Assembly: GCA_021292105.1 (NCBI GenBank)
Contig: CM037874.1
Coordinates: forward strand, 37,222,904 to 37,286,903
Length of the DNA stretch: 64,000 nucleotides
Reading direction: 5' to 3'
Source of the DNA: Anadara kagoshimensis
Taxonomy: Eukaryota > Mollusca > Bivalvia > Arcoida > Arcidae
Of the stretch, positions 23,817-35,903 are shown piece by piece (positions within the stretch are counted from its first letter, which is position 1; each line of letters opens with the position of its first letter). Both the position numbers and the translations under genes were made by a program. A model generated the notes under the pieces. It saw nothing but the letters and a program-made list of their open reading frames with translations, did no database searches and was not told the origin of the DNA.

Positions 23817-23992
23817 GTCTAACCTGCCTTAACGGTCACCTCTATATAAGGGCCACCTGCTTATAAAGGCCAGTACAATGACATCCAGATTGTTCTTTAT
23901 TTATATCATTTTAATCTGTATATTAAGTCACCTGCCCATTAAGGCCACTATCACTAGTTCCCTTGGGTGGCCTTTATAGACAGGTTTGACTG
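23817..23992. mobile_element. MITE family M1, inverted copy
   Basis: Left end AGTCTAACCTGCCTTAACGG (diverged), right end TAGACAGGTTTGACTG before TA. Lies only about 15 bp from the preceding copy. Confidence 0.8.
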
Positions 23993-24061
23993 TACATGAA
24001 TGCTAGATTTTTTAACCAAGTATTGTAAACAGGTTTAAACAGCATTTGTTTTTATTACTAC

Positions 24062-24225
24062 CTAACCTGCTTTAAAAGCCACCTGTATAAAAGGACCACC
24101 ACCTTTAAAAGTTCTATAAAATTTTATCCCAATTACTTTTAATTCATGTTATAAGGGCCAGTTGCCCATAAAGGCCACTTTTACTGGTTCTTTTAGGTGG
24201 TCTTTATAGACAGGTTTAACTGTAT
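24062..24225. mobile_element. MITE family M1, third clustered copy
   Basis: Starts CCTAACCTGCTTTAAAAGCC, ends ATAGACAGGTTTAACTGTA; internal TTTAATTCATGTTATAAGGG. Confidence 0.75.
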
Positions 24226-25888
24226 TTTATTTATGCCAGTTTTTGTTTTATATTTTTATATTGTCAGCATTTCTTCATTAATTTTTAAAATCAAATTGTA
24301 AATAAAATGTTTTTATATCATTCTAATGTTACCCCTTCCAATCTCAAGATTATCTGAATCGATAATTTTAAAACCCCAGAGATTATAAGAATCCATGATG
24401 GTATCCATGTAGAATAGAAAATTCTTACCTTTGAGATTCAACATTTTAGACAAGGCTTGCCAGTTGAGCTAATGAGTTACCTGTCAATATGGTTAAATTG
24501 TACACGCCACTTCAGTTCAAATTCAGAATTCCAAATCTGTGTCTTGCCCAGTTTGACATATTGATGTTTCAAAATAAAACCAATCTTGCACATGTATTTT
24601 TGCTTTATAAAGAATACCGGTATATCGAGGGCTTAGAGGTAAAGGTTCTATTATAACCTCATAAAGAAGGCATTTAGGCCCTTTTACCTCTAAGTCCTCA
24701 ATATACATGTTTTACTGTTTATACATGTAAATTTCACTTTGTTCTTAATGGTAATACATTGTATTTGTGGCATGTGTTTTGGTGTATGCATTTAAAGAAT
24801 ACTTTTGAGTACATGTGTACTCACATGGATTTTTCTGGCCATTTTGGAAATAGGATCTTGAAATAAAATTGGGAAAATGAACAAAATCCATATTTAGAGA
24901 AAAATAAAATAATTAAAAAAAAAATAAAACACAAGACACAACAAGACACTCTAATTTACTCATTTTGACATCTTTAGATAATCTTACAGTAACATTTGTA
25001 AGAATTTAAATGCTGATTATTATAAAGACATACAAGCTAAAATGAAAGTATGTGTATGGGGTTTTTGTCATTTTTTTTTCTTGAGTTCCTTCTCAGACTC
25101 GGGAGTCAATTATGCAGGGTGAATTTGGAAATTTTTATCTACAAAATTGGGAAAAATGTATGTTTTTTGGCATGGGGAATGGGTTTATATCAGACCCTCT
25201 GATTGGCCAGAGAAATCCAGACCGACTTTAATGACATATTATTATGAAATCCTTTGTCCTTGTGTTACGAATTATTATGTCCCAATATGTATCGGTCAAT
25301 TTTGTGTAAATATATGCTTGTAAATTTATCTAAAGTACAAAATATGATGTTAACACAAGAAGCTATGTATGTGTATGTAGTTTTGTGCTGTATTATAAAC
25401 TGTTAGCTTTAGTTCATAGAATTGTAGGAAATAGGGCAAAGTGTACAGAAAAGGTGGGTTTAGCTGTAAAAGTTTAGTTAAGAGTGCCTTTACATTTTTT
25501 TAACAGTTAGTTCTCAAATGAACTGCTTGAAAATCCTTGGAAATTTAGATTTTTGAACGTATTATGATGTCGCGTTTAAGCTTGTGTGTGGTGTCACCGT
25601 GTGATGTATGGTTTTGCAGCATTTTGGCTGTTCTGTTCTACCTGAGAACAAACACACTTTACAATTACAAAAAATTGAGTTTTCTGATATAAATGTACAA
25701 TAAAAATAATCTTAGATTCATGTTTACTGGTATGTAATATTTAATTTATTAAACCAATATATAATATGTATGCAACCCTATTGCGTGAATTGCATAAATG
25801 TTTCAGTCAACTCTTACAAATTCAGCATTACATTAAGCACTCATACCAGATCCTCTATGTAATGTACATGTAATGTATATAGCTGTTG
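24226..25888. other. Intergenic, no gene recognised
   Basis: AT-rich; apart from the inverted repeat at 24621-24706 no coding signature or well-bounded repeat was seen. Confidence 0.5.
24621..24706. repeat. Foldback element
   Basis: Arms TATATCGAGGGCTTAGAGGT + AAA and TTTACCTCTAAGTCCTCAAT + ATA, separated by about 40 nt. Confidence 0.75.
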
Positions 25889-26308
25889 CAGGGTTCGATC
25901 AGGCCTGGAATAGTCTTTAAATTTGAGGTTTGCACTAAAAACCCTAAAAACAAGTCTGACCCTAAAAAGCCATTGAATTTATCCCGAAGGCCCTAAAAAG
26001 CCCTTGAAATTAGCATGTTGGGTGTCTGTATTTTTCGATATTAAGTGGTTGCAAAGAGACTGATACAAATAGATAATTAATTGATTTTACATTGAAATGT
26101 GCAATTTAAAGGTACCTGGCCCAACTGAACGCCCAACTTCAACCTCCAATTTAAGTGTCGTAGACACATTTGACTGATTTAGTTGTCATTGCAACAATAT
26201 TTTTTTGCTAAAGTTGTCCCTTTTATTAGGCCTTAAATTTGCAAATAAGACCCTAAAAAGACCATAAAAAGTCCTTAAATTTGGAGTCAAATGTCTGTAC
26301 GAACCCTG
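25889..26308. mobile_element. MITE family M3, longer copy
   Basis: Ends CAGGGTTCGATCAGGCCTGG and TGTCTGTACGAACCCTG; shares GCCCTTGAAATTAGCATGTT-like body with 9448-9676 and carries about 190 bp extra in the middle. Confidence 0.75.
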
Positions 26309-27003
26309 TGTTGTAGTTTAATAATCTCGGAACTCTCCATTGTGTAGTAATCTGATATCAATGCATTTAGATGTAAAGCATTTTTAGATGTATACATGCT
26401 TGGCTTTTTTGTAATGTCATATATATATATTTTGTATATTTATGCATCAGTTTAATCAAATATGGATGATGTTATTAGAACAAACCACTATGTTAACACA
26501 ATAATGAAAAACATCAACATGAAAACTAACTTGTATATACTTGGTTCTTGCGAGTTTGTCATTCATTCTACAAAACCTACAAAAAAAGTTTTATTGCACA
26601 CATTTGAAATATATCCCTACAATGTAAAAGGTCTGGGATACAGGGTATCACAAATTGTCTAAATCAGCTAAAAACACTGATTTGGCCTGTAAAAGGTTAA
26701 ATTGAAAATCAGTCATTGGGTTTCCCTAATAAGGCAAAAGTATTGTAGATTACAAATTTAAGGGTCCATAATAAACACTAAATCAAGGGGAGGTAATTCC
26801 TCTTGTAAAACAATGATTAGGTATAGTATTTTCCAAAAGTTTGCTAAAATAAGTCACTTTTTAAAACAATTTCTCTGAAATCAGTTACTACTAGTGGTTT
26901 TGGCTACAAGGAATGGAAACATAGATGTTATATCCGATTAAACGACCTGATTTTTGATTAAAAAAAAACCAAATAAACAAAACATGACTCCTGCTTTTCA
27001 AGG

Positions 27004-27162
27004 TCTGGTCCATCACAGCCCCACCAACTTCAGATTGAACACTTGTTTTTGCATTTATTATCAGATAATTTCCTATGTTACTGTCTGGTCTAAGACAGCC
27101 TCACTATCACTAGAATGGACACTGTGTTTGCATTTAGTATCAGTTAATTTCATATGTTATTG
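27004..27162. repeat. Tandem duplication, 80-bp unit
   Basis: GTCTGGTCCATCACAGCCCC... (27004) and GTCTGGTCTAAGACAGCCTC... (27084) align over about 80 bp, both ending in a TCAGATAATTTCCTATGTTA-like segment. Confidence 0.7.
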
Positions 27163-27362
27163 TAGCTCATCTCTTCATATTTGTGTACATTTTGTGTTTT
27201 TAAAAAGAATCGCCAATTTCTTTGTGCAATAATAACATAATAGTCATTTCATTTGATCATCATTTTTAGTTACTGAATTGTATACTTTGTTTGTAGTATA
27301 ATCATCATCTATAGCTTAGCTTGCACACTGTTAGCATTAACATATATGGTGTATATATACAG

Positions 27363-27600
27363 ATGATACAGGCAAACAACATTGACCTGCTCCCTTGACC
27401 CTTAATTTGAAATACATTTATTTATCATGAACTAGTGCACTGTTAACATTTACATATATGTATTTATATACATGATGACCTGCTCCCTTGACCCTTAATT
27501 TGAAATACATGAATTATCATGAACTAGTGCACTGTTAACATTTACATATACAAATGATATAGGCAAACAACATTAACCTGCTTCCTTGACCTCTAATGAA
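27363..27600. repeat. Tandem copies of an M2-like MITE end
   Basis: Three repeats of a segment with GACCTGCTCCCTTGACCC, ATGAACTAGTGCACTGTTAA and CATTTACATATA; the CAACATTGACCTG start matches the M2 terminus. Confidence 0.65.
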
Positions 27601-28018
27601 GAAATAATTATCATTTTCCTGTGGTATATTGTCAAATAATATATGGTTCAGAGTTCACATGCGGAAGAATCTTTCAGCAGGTGGCATTGCCTGTAAGTGA
27701 TATATTCACCTCATGTAACGACAACCAGTGCATTATTTGACGACATACCACAGGTAAATGTCTTAACTAAAAATAATTGAAATAAACATTGTGAACTCTT
27801 TCTTCAGAAATACATTTAATATTTATTTGCAAAAAGGTTCATTGAAACAATTCAGCTGTTGAAATTACGGCCATTGAAATTAATAATTTTATAAATGAAA
27901 ATTATGTCACAACCATTGTTAGCAACACATACCATGGCATCATAAGATAAGTAAAGGAGTTTGTCATTAAAACGGAACAGCCATGGGTTATATTTGAAAT
28001 ATTTATCATGAATCCATG

Positions 28019-28026
<8 letters not shown>

Positions 28027-28065
<39 letters not shown>
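28027..28065. repeat. TA dinucleotide microsatellite
   Basis: About 19 TA units. Confidence 0.95.
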
Positions 28066-28069
<4 letters not shown>

Positions 28070-28319
28070 AGTTAATGTTTAGTTCACCTACATCATTCAG
28101 TTGGTAACACTTATTCCAAAACATGTCTGTATGTAGAATTAGTGGTCAATGGTTTTACACAGCAAGGAAAATATTAACTTACAAGCTAGGTGTCATAGGT
28201 TCAAGTTTGTGCATTGTATATGTAATAACTGTGAATCCTAACACTAACCCATGTGTTGGGTTGGACTCTCCTATAACTTTGAACAATGGACCCACCTTTA
28301 CATGCTATATGAATATTTC

Positions 28320-28430
28320 TAAGATGCAATTCAGGCAGAATTTTTGTTCTTTTTGCGTGTAAATCAAACATCATTTGACGGGACAGTGTGGGTGTGGCCG
28401 GCGATACGTCAATTGGTTGGATTATCCTAT
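28320..28430. mobile_element. MITE family M5 fragment
   Basis: Right half only: GCAATTCAGGCAGAATTTTT through GTGTGGGTGTGGCCGGCGAT to CGTCAATTGG, matching the right ends at 31591-31799 and 37484-37686. Confidence 0.6.
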
Positions 28431-28751
28431 AATGAAAGGTCCAGAGGACGGGTCAGGTGTTTGTTTTAGATGTATTATACATGTATCTAGAGACTCCTGT
28501 ATTGGGTTATGCTACAATGAGAAGTCAAACAGACAGGTCAATGTGTGTTTTTTGCCTTTACCAGTATTCATTTTATGTTTATTGTGTAATTTTTAGGTCT
28601 GTGTAATTAATATACATATTATGATAATATGCATGTGTTTACAAGTGCTTTGAAACAGGGTGATGTTGTGTAATCATTTAATTACAAAATAACAAAATAC
28701 TATAATCAATATTGTGCATGTATTGTAGCTTGAGAAAATTTAGGGTTGAAA

Positions 28752-28960
28752 AAAGTCACCAGAAAACCAAATATTTCAAGGGCATGTTTCAGTTTGAAGC
28801 TGAAATGAGTCACCAGCAAATCAAATATTTTGAGAGCATATTTCAATTTGAGGTTGAAATAAGTTGCCAAATAACTAAAAATTTTGAGGGCGAATTTCAT
28901 TTGATTTCAATATTTTGGAGCTGAAATAAGTCATTAAATTGAATATTTTGAGGGCTTGTT
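28752..28960. repeat. Diverged minisatellite, about 54-bp unit
   Basis: Four units of the form GTCACCAGxAAAxCAAATAT ... TTCAATTTGAGGTTGAAATA. The multiple-of-three period keeps both strands open, but no splice or start context supports a gene. Confidence 0.75.
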
Positions 28961-30240
28961 TCAGTTTGCCGCAATTTATTGAAGAAATAAATGCATGAAA
29001 ATACCAAATAATTTGAGGGGGCTGATAGAAGTGGCCATATAAACAAATTGTATTTTGTATTGCTTTTTTTCACATCTTGTATGCAAAATTCATGTTGTGC
29101 TGTAAATTGAAAAATTTCATGTTTTCGCACAAGTAAAATTTGAAATGCAAATACATGTATGTTTTTACTCACAATGTTATATCAGTAGGATATTATGTCA
29201 TTTGCAATTTGATTTTACCCTGGTACATTTTTGTTTGCTAATGTAGGGAAGCACATCACTTCTCATTGCGTATGTTTGTATTCTATTCAGGCCAATCTAT
29301 AAGCGTTAGAAAGTTAATCAGTTCAGCTAAGCTCATTTGACAAAGGTCAAATTTTCTCCAGTCTGGACAGATTCAAAATGCAGATTTGTTGAAGCCTTTG
29401 CTGAAGCTCTACTGTCCAGTCCGCGGAACTTGAAACTAGTGGATTTTTTCTGGTACTCCTCTTTTTTCCAGCCTTTCAGAACTGACTGCCTCAAGAATCC
29501 TGACTGATGTACTCGTCATCCATTTAAAGCCTACTACGGTAAAAGTTATTACAGTTTCTCAATGACAATTGGTACAAATAATTGTTGTAGTTTTTTTATC
29601 AACTTTTCCAATAATTGTTGCTGTGTTATATGCTGTGCTTCCATTTTCAATGTCATTGCTACCTTTTTATTACTTTATGATTCTTGGTTCAAATCCAAAG
29701 GTTTCCAAAAAACTTTCCACTCCAAACATTCCTTTTTATTGCAAAATGACACAATATTGATCACGTTTTTTGAGCTTGTTTTCTGCCAGTGAAATGTTTT
29801 AGATAATTGATGAACTGTGTTGCATTTTTAAGGGAAAAAAATCTAGTGTGCCTATTTGATTACCCCCTGTGAATAATACACTGCCATCCACATAATCCAT
29901 ATTTAAGTAACTACACACATTCTAGTTTTGCCCGATACTTTCTATAAAGTAAAGTCATCGACGAAAAGTTCTAATGTATTTTAAAAACCATCAAAAATTA
30001 ACCAAAAACAAAAAAAGTAAAAGGAAATTACAAATGGTATTTATCAGGCCGGTTTGTATTTTATCTTCATATGATTCAATTCTCGTTTGTTTCAAGCATT
30101 TTGATTGGTCATATTTTTCTGTTATGTTTGCATGAATAGATTGGCTCTCAGTGATGTCATCTGATTATGGATGACATACAAAGGCATTTTAATTCCTATG
30201 CCATAGCAAAGCTATTTTTTACTTGCTACAACAATATTGT
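28961..30240. other. Intergenic, nothing recognised
   Basis: AT-rich sequence with no convincing exon, tRNA or bounded repeat. Confidence 0.5.
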
Positions 30241-30259
30241 GTTTTAAATTATTGATTTG

Positions 30260-30480
30260 TTGTTAAAAAAATTTATTAATTGAATTATAAGAAATGAAGT
30301 GAATTTTTTTTTTTTTTGTTATGGAAGTATGAAAGAATTGGACATTGCACACATAACATAATTTGCTATGCGAATTATTCAGTGTGCAAAATGTCCAATT
30401 ATTTCATACTTCCATAACAAAAAGAAGAATTCACTTCATTTCTATAATAGAATTTTGAATCAAATTAAATTTTTTTTTTA
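30260..30480. mobile_element. Large foldback MITE
   Basis: Inner arms GTTATGGAAGTATGAAAGAA and TTATTTCATACTTCCATAAC; further out AGAAATGAAGTGAATT and AATTCACTTCATTTCT; outermost T- and A-rich. Inverted repeat of roughly 90-100 bp per arm around a loop of about 25 bp near 30355-30380. Confidence 0.85.
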
Positions 30481-30859
30481 TCAAGTTTGAAATACTTTTG
30501 GATAATGTTTGAAACATGTTTTAATCAAATTTGAAATATTTTAAAGTTTCTGAGTAATTAATGGATAGCAGTGTATATCTATTTTTTAAGACAAAAATCT
30601 AATTTGCTTTTAAATGTAATAGCAGTATAATATATAGCATTTAGTAGTTTCAAACCGCTTCTTATATATGTTTTGTGTGATATATATAAATAAATGTTTT
30701 AATAAATAATATATTCTTGTTTTTAAATTAATCTCCAGATGTAGATCAAGTTGTACATATGATATCCATTTGCTCCATTTTAGCGTCTTTTTGTGCCATA
30801 GCCTATTTGCGACTGTAAATCATTTCTGCCACCATTTTTTTCAAAACCCTTAGTCTTTT

Positions 30860-31150
30860 GCGCCAATATAGTACCCTCACTTTATTGAGAGGGCAATAGA
30901 GATATGACAATAGTTTTTGACATCATTTGCCAACACAAAGTTTTCTTCTTTCTTAGTAACAACTCCAATCTTTTTTAAAATTTCCTGAAACTCTGGTCAT
31001 GATTTTGGCTGAGCAGGGAACATCTTCCTTGTCAAAGTATCTGTACATGGACTGTTAAGTTCATGAATTTAAACAGCAGTTGGGATAAAATTTTACTGGT
31101 CTTTAAAAGAAGGTGAATCTTGTATAGAAATGGTCTTTAAGGCAGGTTTA
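30860..31150. repeat. Duplicated segment, copy 1
   Basis: About 290 bp sharing long runs with 35445-35730, for example GAAACTCTGGTCATGATTT and CTGTACATGGACTGTTAAGT. Ends in M1 MITE sequence (GGCAGGTTTAACTGTA). Confidence 0.85.
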
Positions 31151-31174
31151 ACTGTAGTTGGTTGGTAAGCAAAA

Positions 31175-31292
31175 ATCTGTACCCAATTGCTGTTTAAATT
31201 CATGTTATTTGAACCTATATATAGGGGCCACCTGCCTATAAAAGCCACTTTTACTGTTCCTTTGGGTGGCCTTTATAAACAGGTTTGACTGT
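31175..31292. mobile_element. MITE family M1 fragment
   Basis: Right part intact: GGGGCCACCTGCCTATAAAA to AAACAGGTTTGACTGTA; left end lost. Confidence 0.7.
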
Positions 31293-31396
31293 AGTTCAGC
31301 TACCAGAGGTTTGAACAACTAGGGCCCAGATCTCTGGAAGGGTGACAGACTAAAGGGATTATTACATAAAGGAACTTGTTTTACTTGTCCTTTGAA

Positions 31397-31530
31397 TGGA
31401 TTTTTACATCCCAGTCAAGAATATTTAACTCATATCGATATGTCACCAGCTATAGATGAAGTGGCAGAAATTTTGACCTTTACAGTGTGCTCAAAGCAAT
31501 GTGCAGGAAGACTTCTTATGCATGCTACAC
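31397..31530 (-). mobile_element. SINE S3 fragment, minus strand
   Basis: Reverse complement carries the S3 3' part: CAAAATTTCTGCCACTTCAT-like body and ATATTCTTGACTGGGATGT tail. The tRNA head is absent. Confidence 0.7.
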
Positions 31531-31590
31531 CTATTGTGACATGGGGCATCAATTGACATATCACAGTAGTACATGTATCTAGATCAGTGT

Positions 31591-31799
31591 AATTGACGTT
31601 TCGCCGACCACGCCCACAATGTTCCGACAAAGGCAGCCATCACAGTACCAAAGCAGTGTCTCGGCAACTAATGACATACTAATGTCAGTGACATCATTAA
31701 ATGGTACAATTCAGGCCTAGTTTTCATTCTTTTTGCATATAATTCAAGCATGCCAGGCCTTTTTGGGACATTGTGGGCGTGGTTAGTGATCCGTCAATT
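31591..31799. mobile_element. MITE family M5, complete copy
   Basis: Inverted ends AATTGACG...ACCACGCCCACAATGT and ACATTGTGGGCGTGGT...CGTCAATT, about 35 bp each; 209 bp in total, non-coding. Confidence 0.8.
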
Positions 31800-32164
31800 T
31801 ATAAGGTCGCCTCAGAAGGACCTATGACTTTCATTTTTAAATGATTGAATGCTTGAGACACTACTAATTTTCAAGTCTTGGTCAGACTGGGCTGGGGCTC
31901 AAAACTACACCTCCCACAAATTTTGTTGATGAATCTGGCCTTGTGATCAGTAGACTCACTTTTACAAAAATTAAATTTCATATTTAGTTAAAAGGTTTAA
32001 AATCCATGGCTCATTCACTTCACCAGTCTGTCTGCACTTGCAGGACAGAAACAACAAATTTACTTTGTCAATTTACAGTAAAACCTTGTTATAAAAACAA
32101 GAGGCCCATGGGCCTGATACGCTCACCTGATAACTAATGGCTAGCTGATAGATTTAAAGAAGAC

Positions 32165-33600
32165 ATAAATACTAAACCCCAATGACTTTTTTCTTTACAT
32201 CATGATAACCATTGTATCAATACCTACAACATTCTAATATACATGCCTATACAAAAAGTTAACAGTTTTCAAGATAATTAACCATTTCAGTATTGTTTCA
32301 CATCTGTGACTTTGACCTTTGAACCCATGACCTTTTTCTATACATCAAAATGATCGTTGTATCGATACCTAGAATCGTTGTATCGATACCTACAACATTC
32401 TAATATACATGCCTATACAAAAAAGTTTATAGTTTTCAAGATAATTAAACATTTCGGTATTGTTTCGCATGTGACCTTGACCTTTAAACCCATGACCTTT
32501 TTCTATACATCAAAATGATTGTTGTATCAATACCTACAACATTCTAATATACATGCCTATACAAAAAGTTTATAGTTTTCGAGATAATTAACCATTTCGG
32601 TATTGTTTTGCATCTGTGACCTTGACCTTTGAACCCATGACCTTTTTCTATACATCAAAATGATCGTTGTATCAATACCTACAACATTCAAATATATATG
32701 CCTATACAAAAGTTTTAGTTTTCAAGATAATTAACCATTTCGGTATTGTTTCGCATCTGTGACCTTGACCTTTGAACCCATGACCTTTTCTATACATCAA
32801 AATGATCGTTGTATCAATACCTACAACATTCAAATATATGCCTATACAAAAAGTTTATAGTTTCGAGATAATTAACCATTTTGGTATTGTTTCGCATCTG
32901 TGACCTTGACCTTTGAACCCATGACCTTTTTCTATACATCAAAATGATCGTTGTATCAATACCTACAACATTCTAATATACATGCCTATACAAAAAGTTT
33001 ATAGTTTTTGAAATAATTAACCATTTCAGTATTGTTTCACATCTGTGACCTTGACCTTTGAACCCATGACCTTTTTCTATACATCAAAATGATCGTTGTA
33101 TCAATACCTACAACATTCTAGTATACATGCCTATACAAAATGTTTATAGTTTTCGAGATAATTAACCATTTCGTTATTGTTTCGCATCTGTGACCTTGAC
33201 CTTTGAACCCATGACCTTTTTCTATACATCAAAATGATCGTTGTATCAATACCTACAACATTCTAATATACATGTCTATACAAAAAGTTTATAGTTTTCG
33301 CGATAATTAACCATTTCGGTATTGTTTCGCATCTATGACCTTGACCTTTGAACGCATGACCTTTTTCTATACATCAAATTGATCGTTGTATCAATACCTA
33401 CAACATTCAAATATATATGCCTATACAAAAAGTTTATAGTTTTCAAGATAATTAACCATTTCAGTATTGTTTCGCATCTGTGACCTTGACCTTTGAACCC
33501 ATGACCTTTTTCTATACATCAAAATGATCGTTGTATCAATACCTACAACATTCTAATATACATGCCTTTTCAAAAAGTTTATAGTTTTCGAGATAATAAT
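32165..33600. repeat. 145-bp satellite, nine units
   Basis: Unit marker GACCTTTGAACCCATGACCT occurs near 32310, 32475, 32620, 32760, 32905, 33048, 33193, 33338 and 33483 (small changes in some). Other shared blocks: TGTATCAATACCTACAACAT and GATAATTAACCATTTCGGTA. Confidence 0.92.
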
Positions 33601-33760
33601 TAATCAGAGGTAAAAAAAAATAGTCACGCCCTTCACAATTGACCTTGACCTCATATTGAGGATACTAACAAGAAGATGTCAAACTGAAACCCCATGTCAT
33701 TATCTGGTCAAATAGTCAAGTTATAACAATTGAAGCTATTTTACGATTTTTTTTAATTAA

Positions 33761-35042
33761 GTAGTTCCATACCATAGTGACGTCGTCTTTTTGTGCGTAC
33801 GGTCGAAATGTCCGAGTTGACGTCTTTTTTATCTATGACGTCACGAATGTGTGGTCTTCGACGCCCACAGAATTATGGCGGGAACGCTGTTATGCTATTA
33901 TTTAGTAGAATAATTTTCTGCATTCACAAAAGATTAGAATTCAGAATATTAATTATCTGATTATGTGCACTATTTTTAAGAAGAAAGTGTATATTGTACA
34001 TGACGGAAATTAGGTAGATCTACACTTTTGAGAGTACTATTCTAAATAATTAAAAGATTTGGGTAGGCCTTCATTGTTTAAATTTTGAAGACGGTATTTT
34101 AAATGCTGGTTTATGTTTGTTTTTTTCGGTGATTTTAAATACAAACAGTAGGATACAAACTGACGATTCTTCAATAAACGTACTGTATAATAATTTTTCT
34201 CGGTGTAAAATTTTAGCAGTTTGACTATGCTCTTGTATTTGCGTTTCATTCAGCGGCCTAGAATCAAGAACGCTTCATCAATGTATACGAATCCCTTTTT
34301 TCACTTTAACTGAGCTGTGTTGGGTAACGGTTGCTATGGGTTTCTATGGGTGACAGACCATATTATGATTTTCATTTTTTTTTTTTTTGCACAACCAAAT
34401 AGCTCACAAGCAGTGTTTTTGTTTATTTGTTAATACCAAACGAAAAACATTGAGTTCATAATAGTATACTAGGACATTATTAGTAGCTTCTTACGTAAGG
34501 AATGAGGTTTTTTTCTTGTTTCAGGATTTTGATGCAATATTATGAAAAAAGTAGCTTGACGACCCCCTATTTTTTGTTTCCGAAAATCAAACTTATATAT
34601 TCATGTGCAATATATGTGAAAATCAGGGGTCGTATTCGACTTAGTTTTTTTAAAATCTACAAATTAACGAAAGGGTGTTACTTTCAGTTTTCCGGAATTT
34701 TAATGTTCTCTCTTGATAGGTGGCGCTGTAGAAAAATACCACGTGACCGGAAGTAAAATCACATTGGTACAAATAATCTCCATGACATAATGGTTAATTT
34801 AAATGCAAGACACTTTTGGTTTCTAAGCATGACAAAAAATATTAAAGCTTATTTATTGATAACAGTAGTTAAAATTTGATCATTTATGTCGTGAAAATGG
34901 CCACCAGGTGGCGCTTCAGAACTTCTTTAGCGAGTCGAATACCTACCCTGAAATTTTGGCATGTTGAATGATTTATGCCCATGTACAACATATCAAAATT
35001 TCAATATGTGTTTTCAGGCGATTTGTAAAGTATGGAACTACC
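33761..35042. mobile_element. TTAA-flanked non-autonomous element nested in R2
   Basis: Flanked by TTAA at 33757-33760 and 35043-35046. Ends GTAGTTCCATAC and GTATGGAACTACC are inverted repeats. 1282 bp with no transposase frame. The related R2 copy near 52985-53000 reads straight through with a single TTAA, the expected empty site. TTAA duplication is the hallmark of piggyBac-type insertion (established knowledge); family placement is inference. Confidence 0.82.
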
Positions 35043-35337
35043 TTAAACGCAAAAACGCATAACTTATTTTTTATCCGAATTTTACAAAATGAACAAACTA
35101 TAGGCTTAAGACCTTAGGGAAGCCAAATATCACATCAGATTTTTTCTCCAATCAGTACTTTCGGAGAAGAAGATTTTTTAAGATTTTTGCACCCCTAGGT
35201 CACCTTGACCTAGTTATGGTAGCCATAGCAACGCCACGAACAAATCTGAATTGCACCGGCCCATATATACTTCTGACAAAGTTTCATTAAAAACTGTCCA
35301 GTAGTTTCAGAGGAGAAGTTGAAAATAGGTGTTAACG

Positions 35338-35382
35338 ACGCACACACGCACGCACGCACACATGCACGCACATACACACGCT
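35338..35382. repeat. CA/CACG-rich simple repeat
   Basis: Imperfect GCACACACGCACGCACGCAC-type tract near the right end of R2. Confidence 0.8.
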
Positions 35383-35444
35383 GCGCTATGCCATAAGCTC
35401 ACATGACCTTTGGTCAGGTGAGCTAAAAACCAGAGTCCTTTTGT

Positions 35445-35730
35445 GTCAATATGGTACCCAACTGGTTCACTTCATTGAGAATGTGATGGAGATATGAGCA
35501 ATAATTTTGACATCATTTGCCATAACAAAGTCTTTCTTCTTTGTTAGAAATTACTCCAATCTATTTTAAAATGTCTTGAAACTCTGGTCATGATTTCGGC
35601 TGAACAGGGAACATCTTCCTTCTCAGAGTATCTGTACATGGACTGTTAAGTTCATGAATTTAAACATCAACTGGGATAAAATTTTACTAGTCTTTAAAAA
35701 AAGGTGAACCTTGTATAGAGTTGGTCAATT
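35445..35730. repeat. Duplicated segment, copy 2
   Basis: Partner of 30860-31150 in the same orientation, about 4.6 kb away; the two copies flank the repeat cluster 31175-35428. Confidence 0.85.
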
Positions 35731-35903
35731 TACAGTAAAACTTTGTTATAATGCCTTGATAATTTTACCAGTTGACTTACTGCCAATGTATTTGGAACCA
35801 AGTCTATTTTGTTTGAGTCCCACCACCCCATTCATAGCCAAACTCCTTTAAAATCTTCAGATCTGACTTAATGTATGACAATAGACCAATGCTTTACTGT
35901 ATA

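Larger units (their letters stand above)
32097..35428. mobile_element. 3.3-kb interspersed repeat R2 with satellite core and a nested element
   Basis: Begins AACAAGAGGCCCATGGGCCT and CGCTCACCTGATAAC, ends GGTCAGGTGAGCTAAAAA, so GCTCACCTGA/TCAGGTGAGC form short inverted ends. Parts of the same family lie at 52915-53240 and 54190-55018. It holds nine satellite units and, in its right half, a TTAA-flanked insertion. No transposase frame is visible. Confidence 0.8.

Noticed and set aside
28706..28924. Overlapping plus and minus frames of 64-70 codons
   Set aside because: Explained by a diverged 54-bp minisatellite, whose period is a multiple of three.
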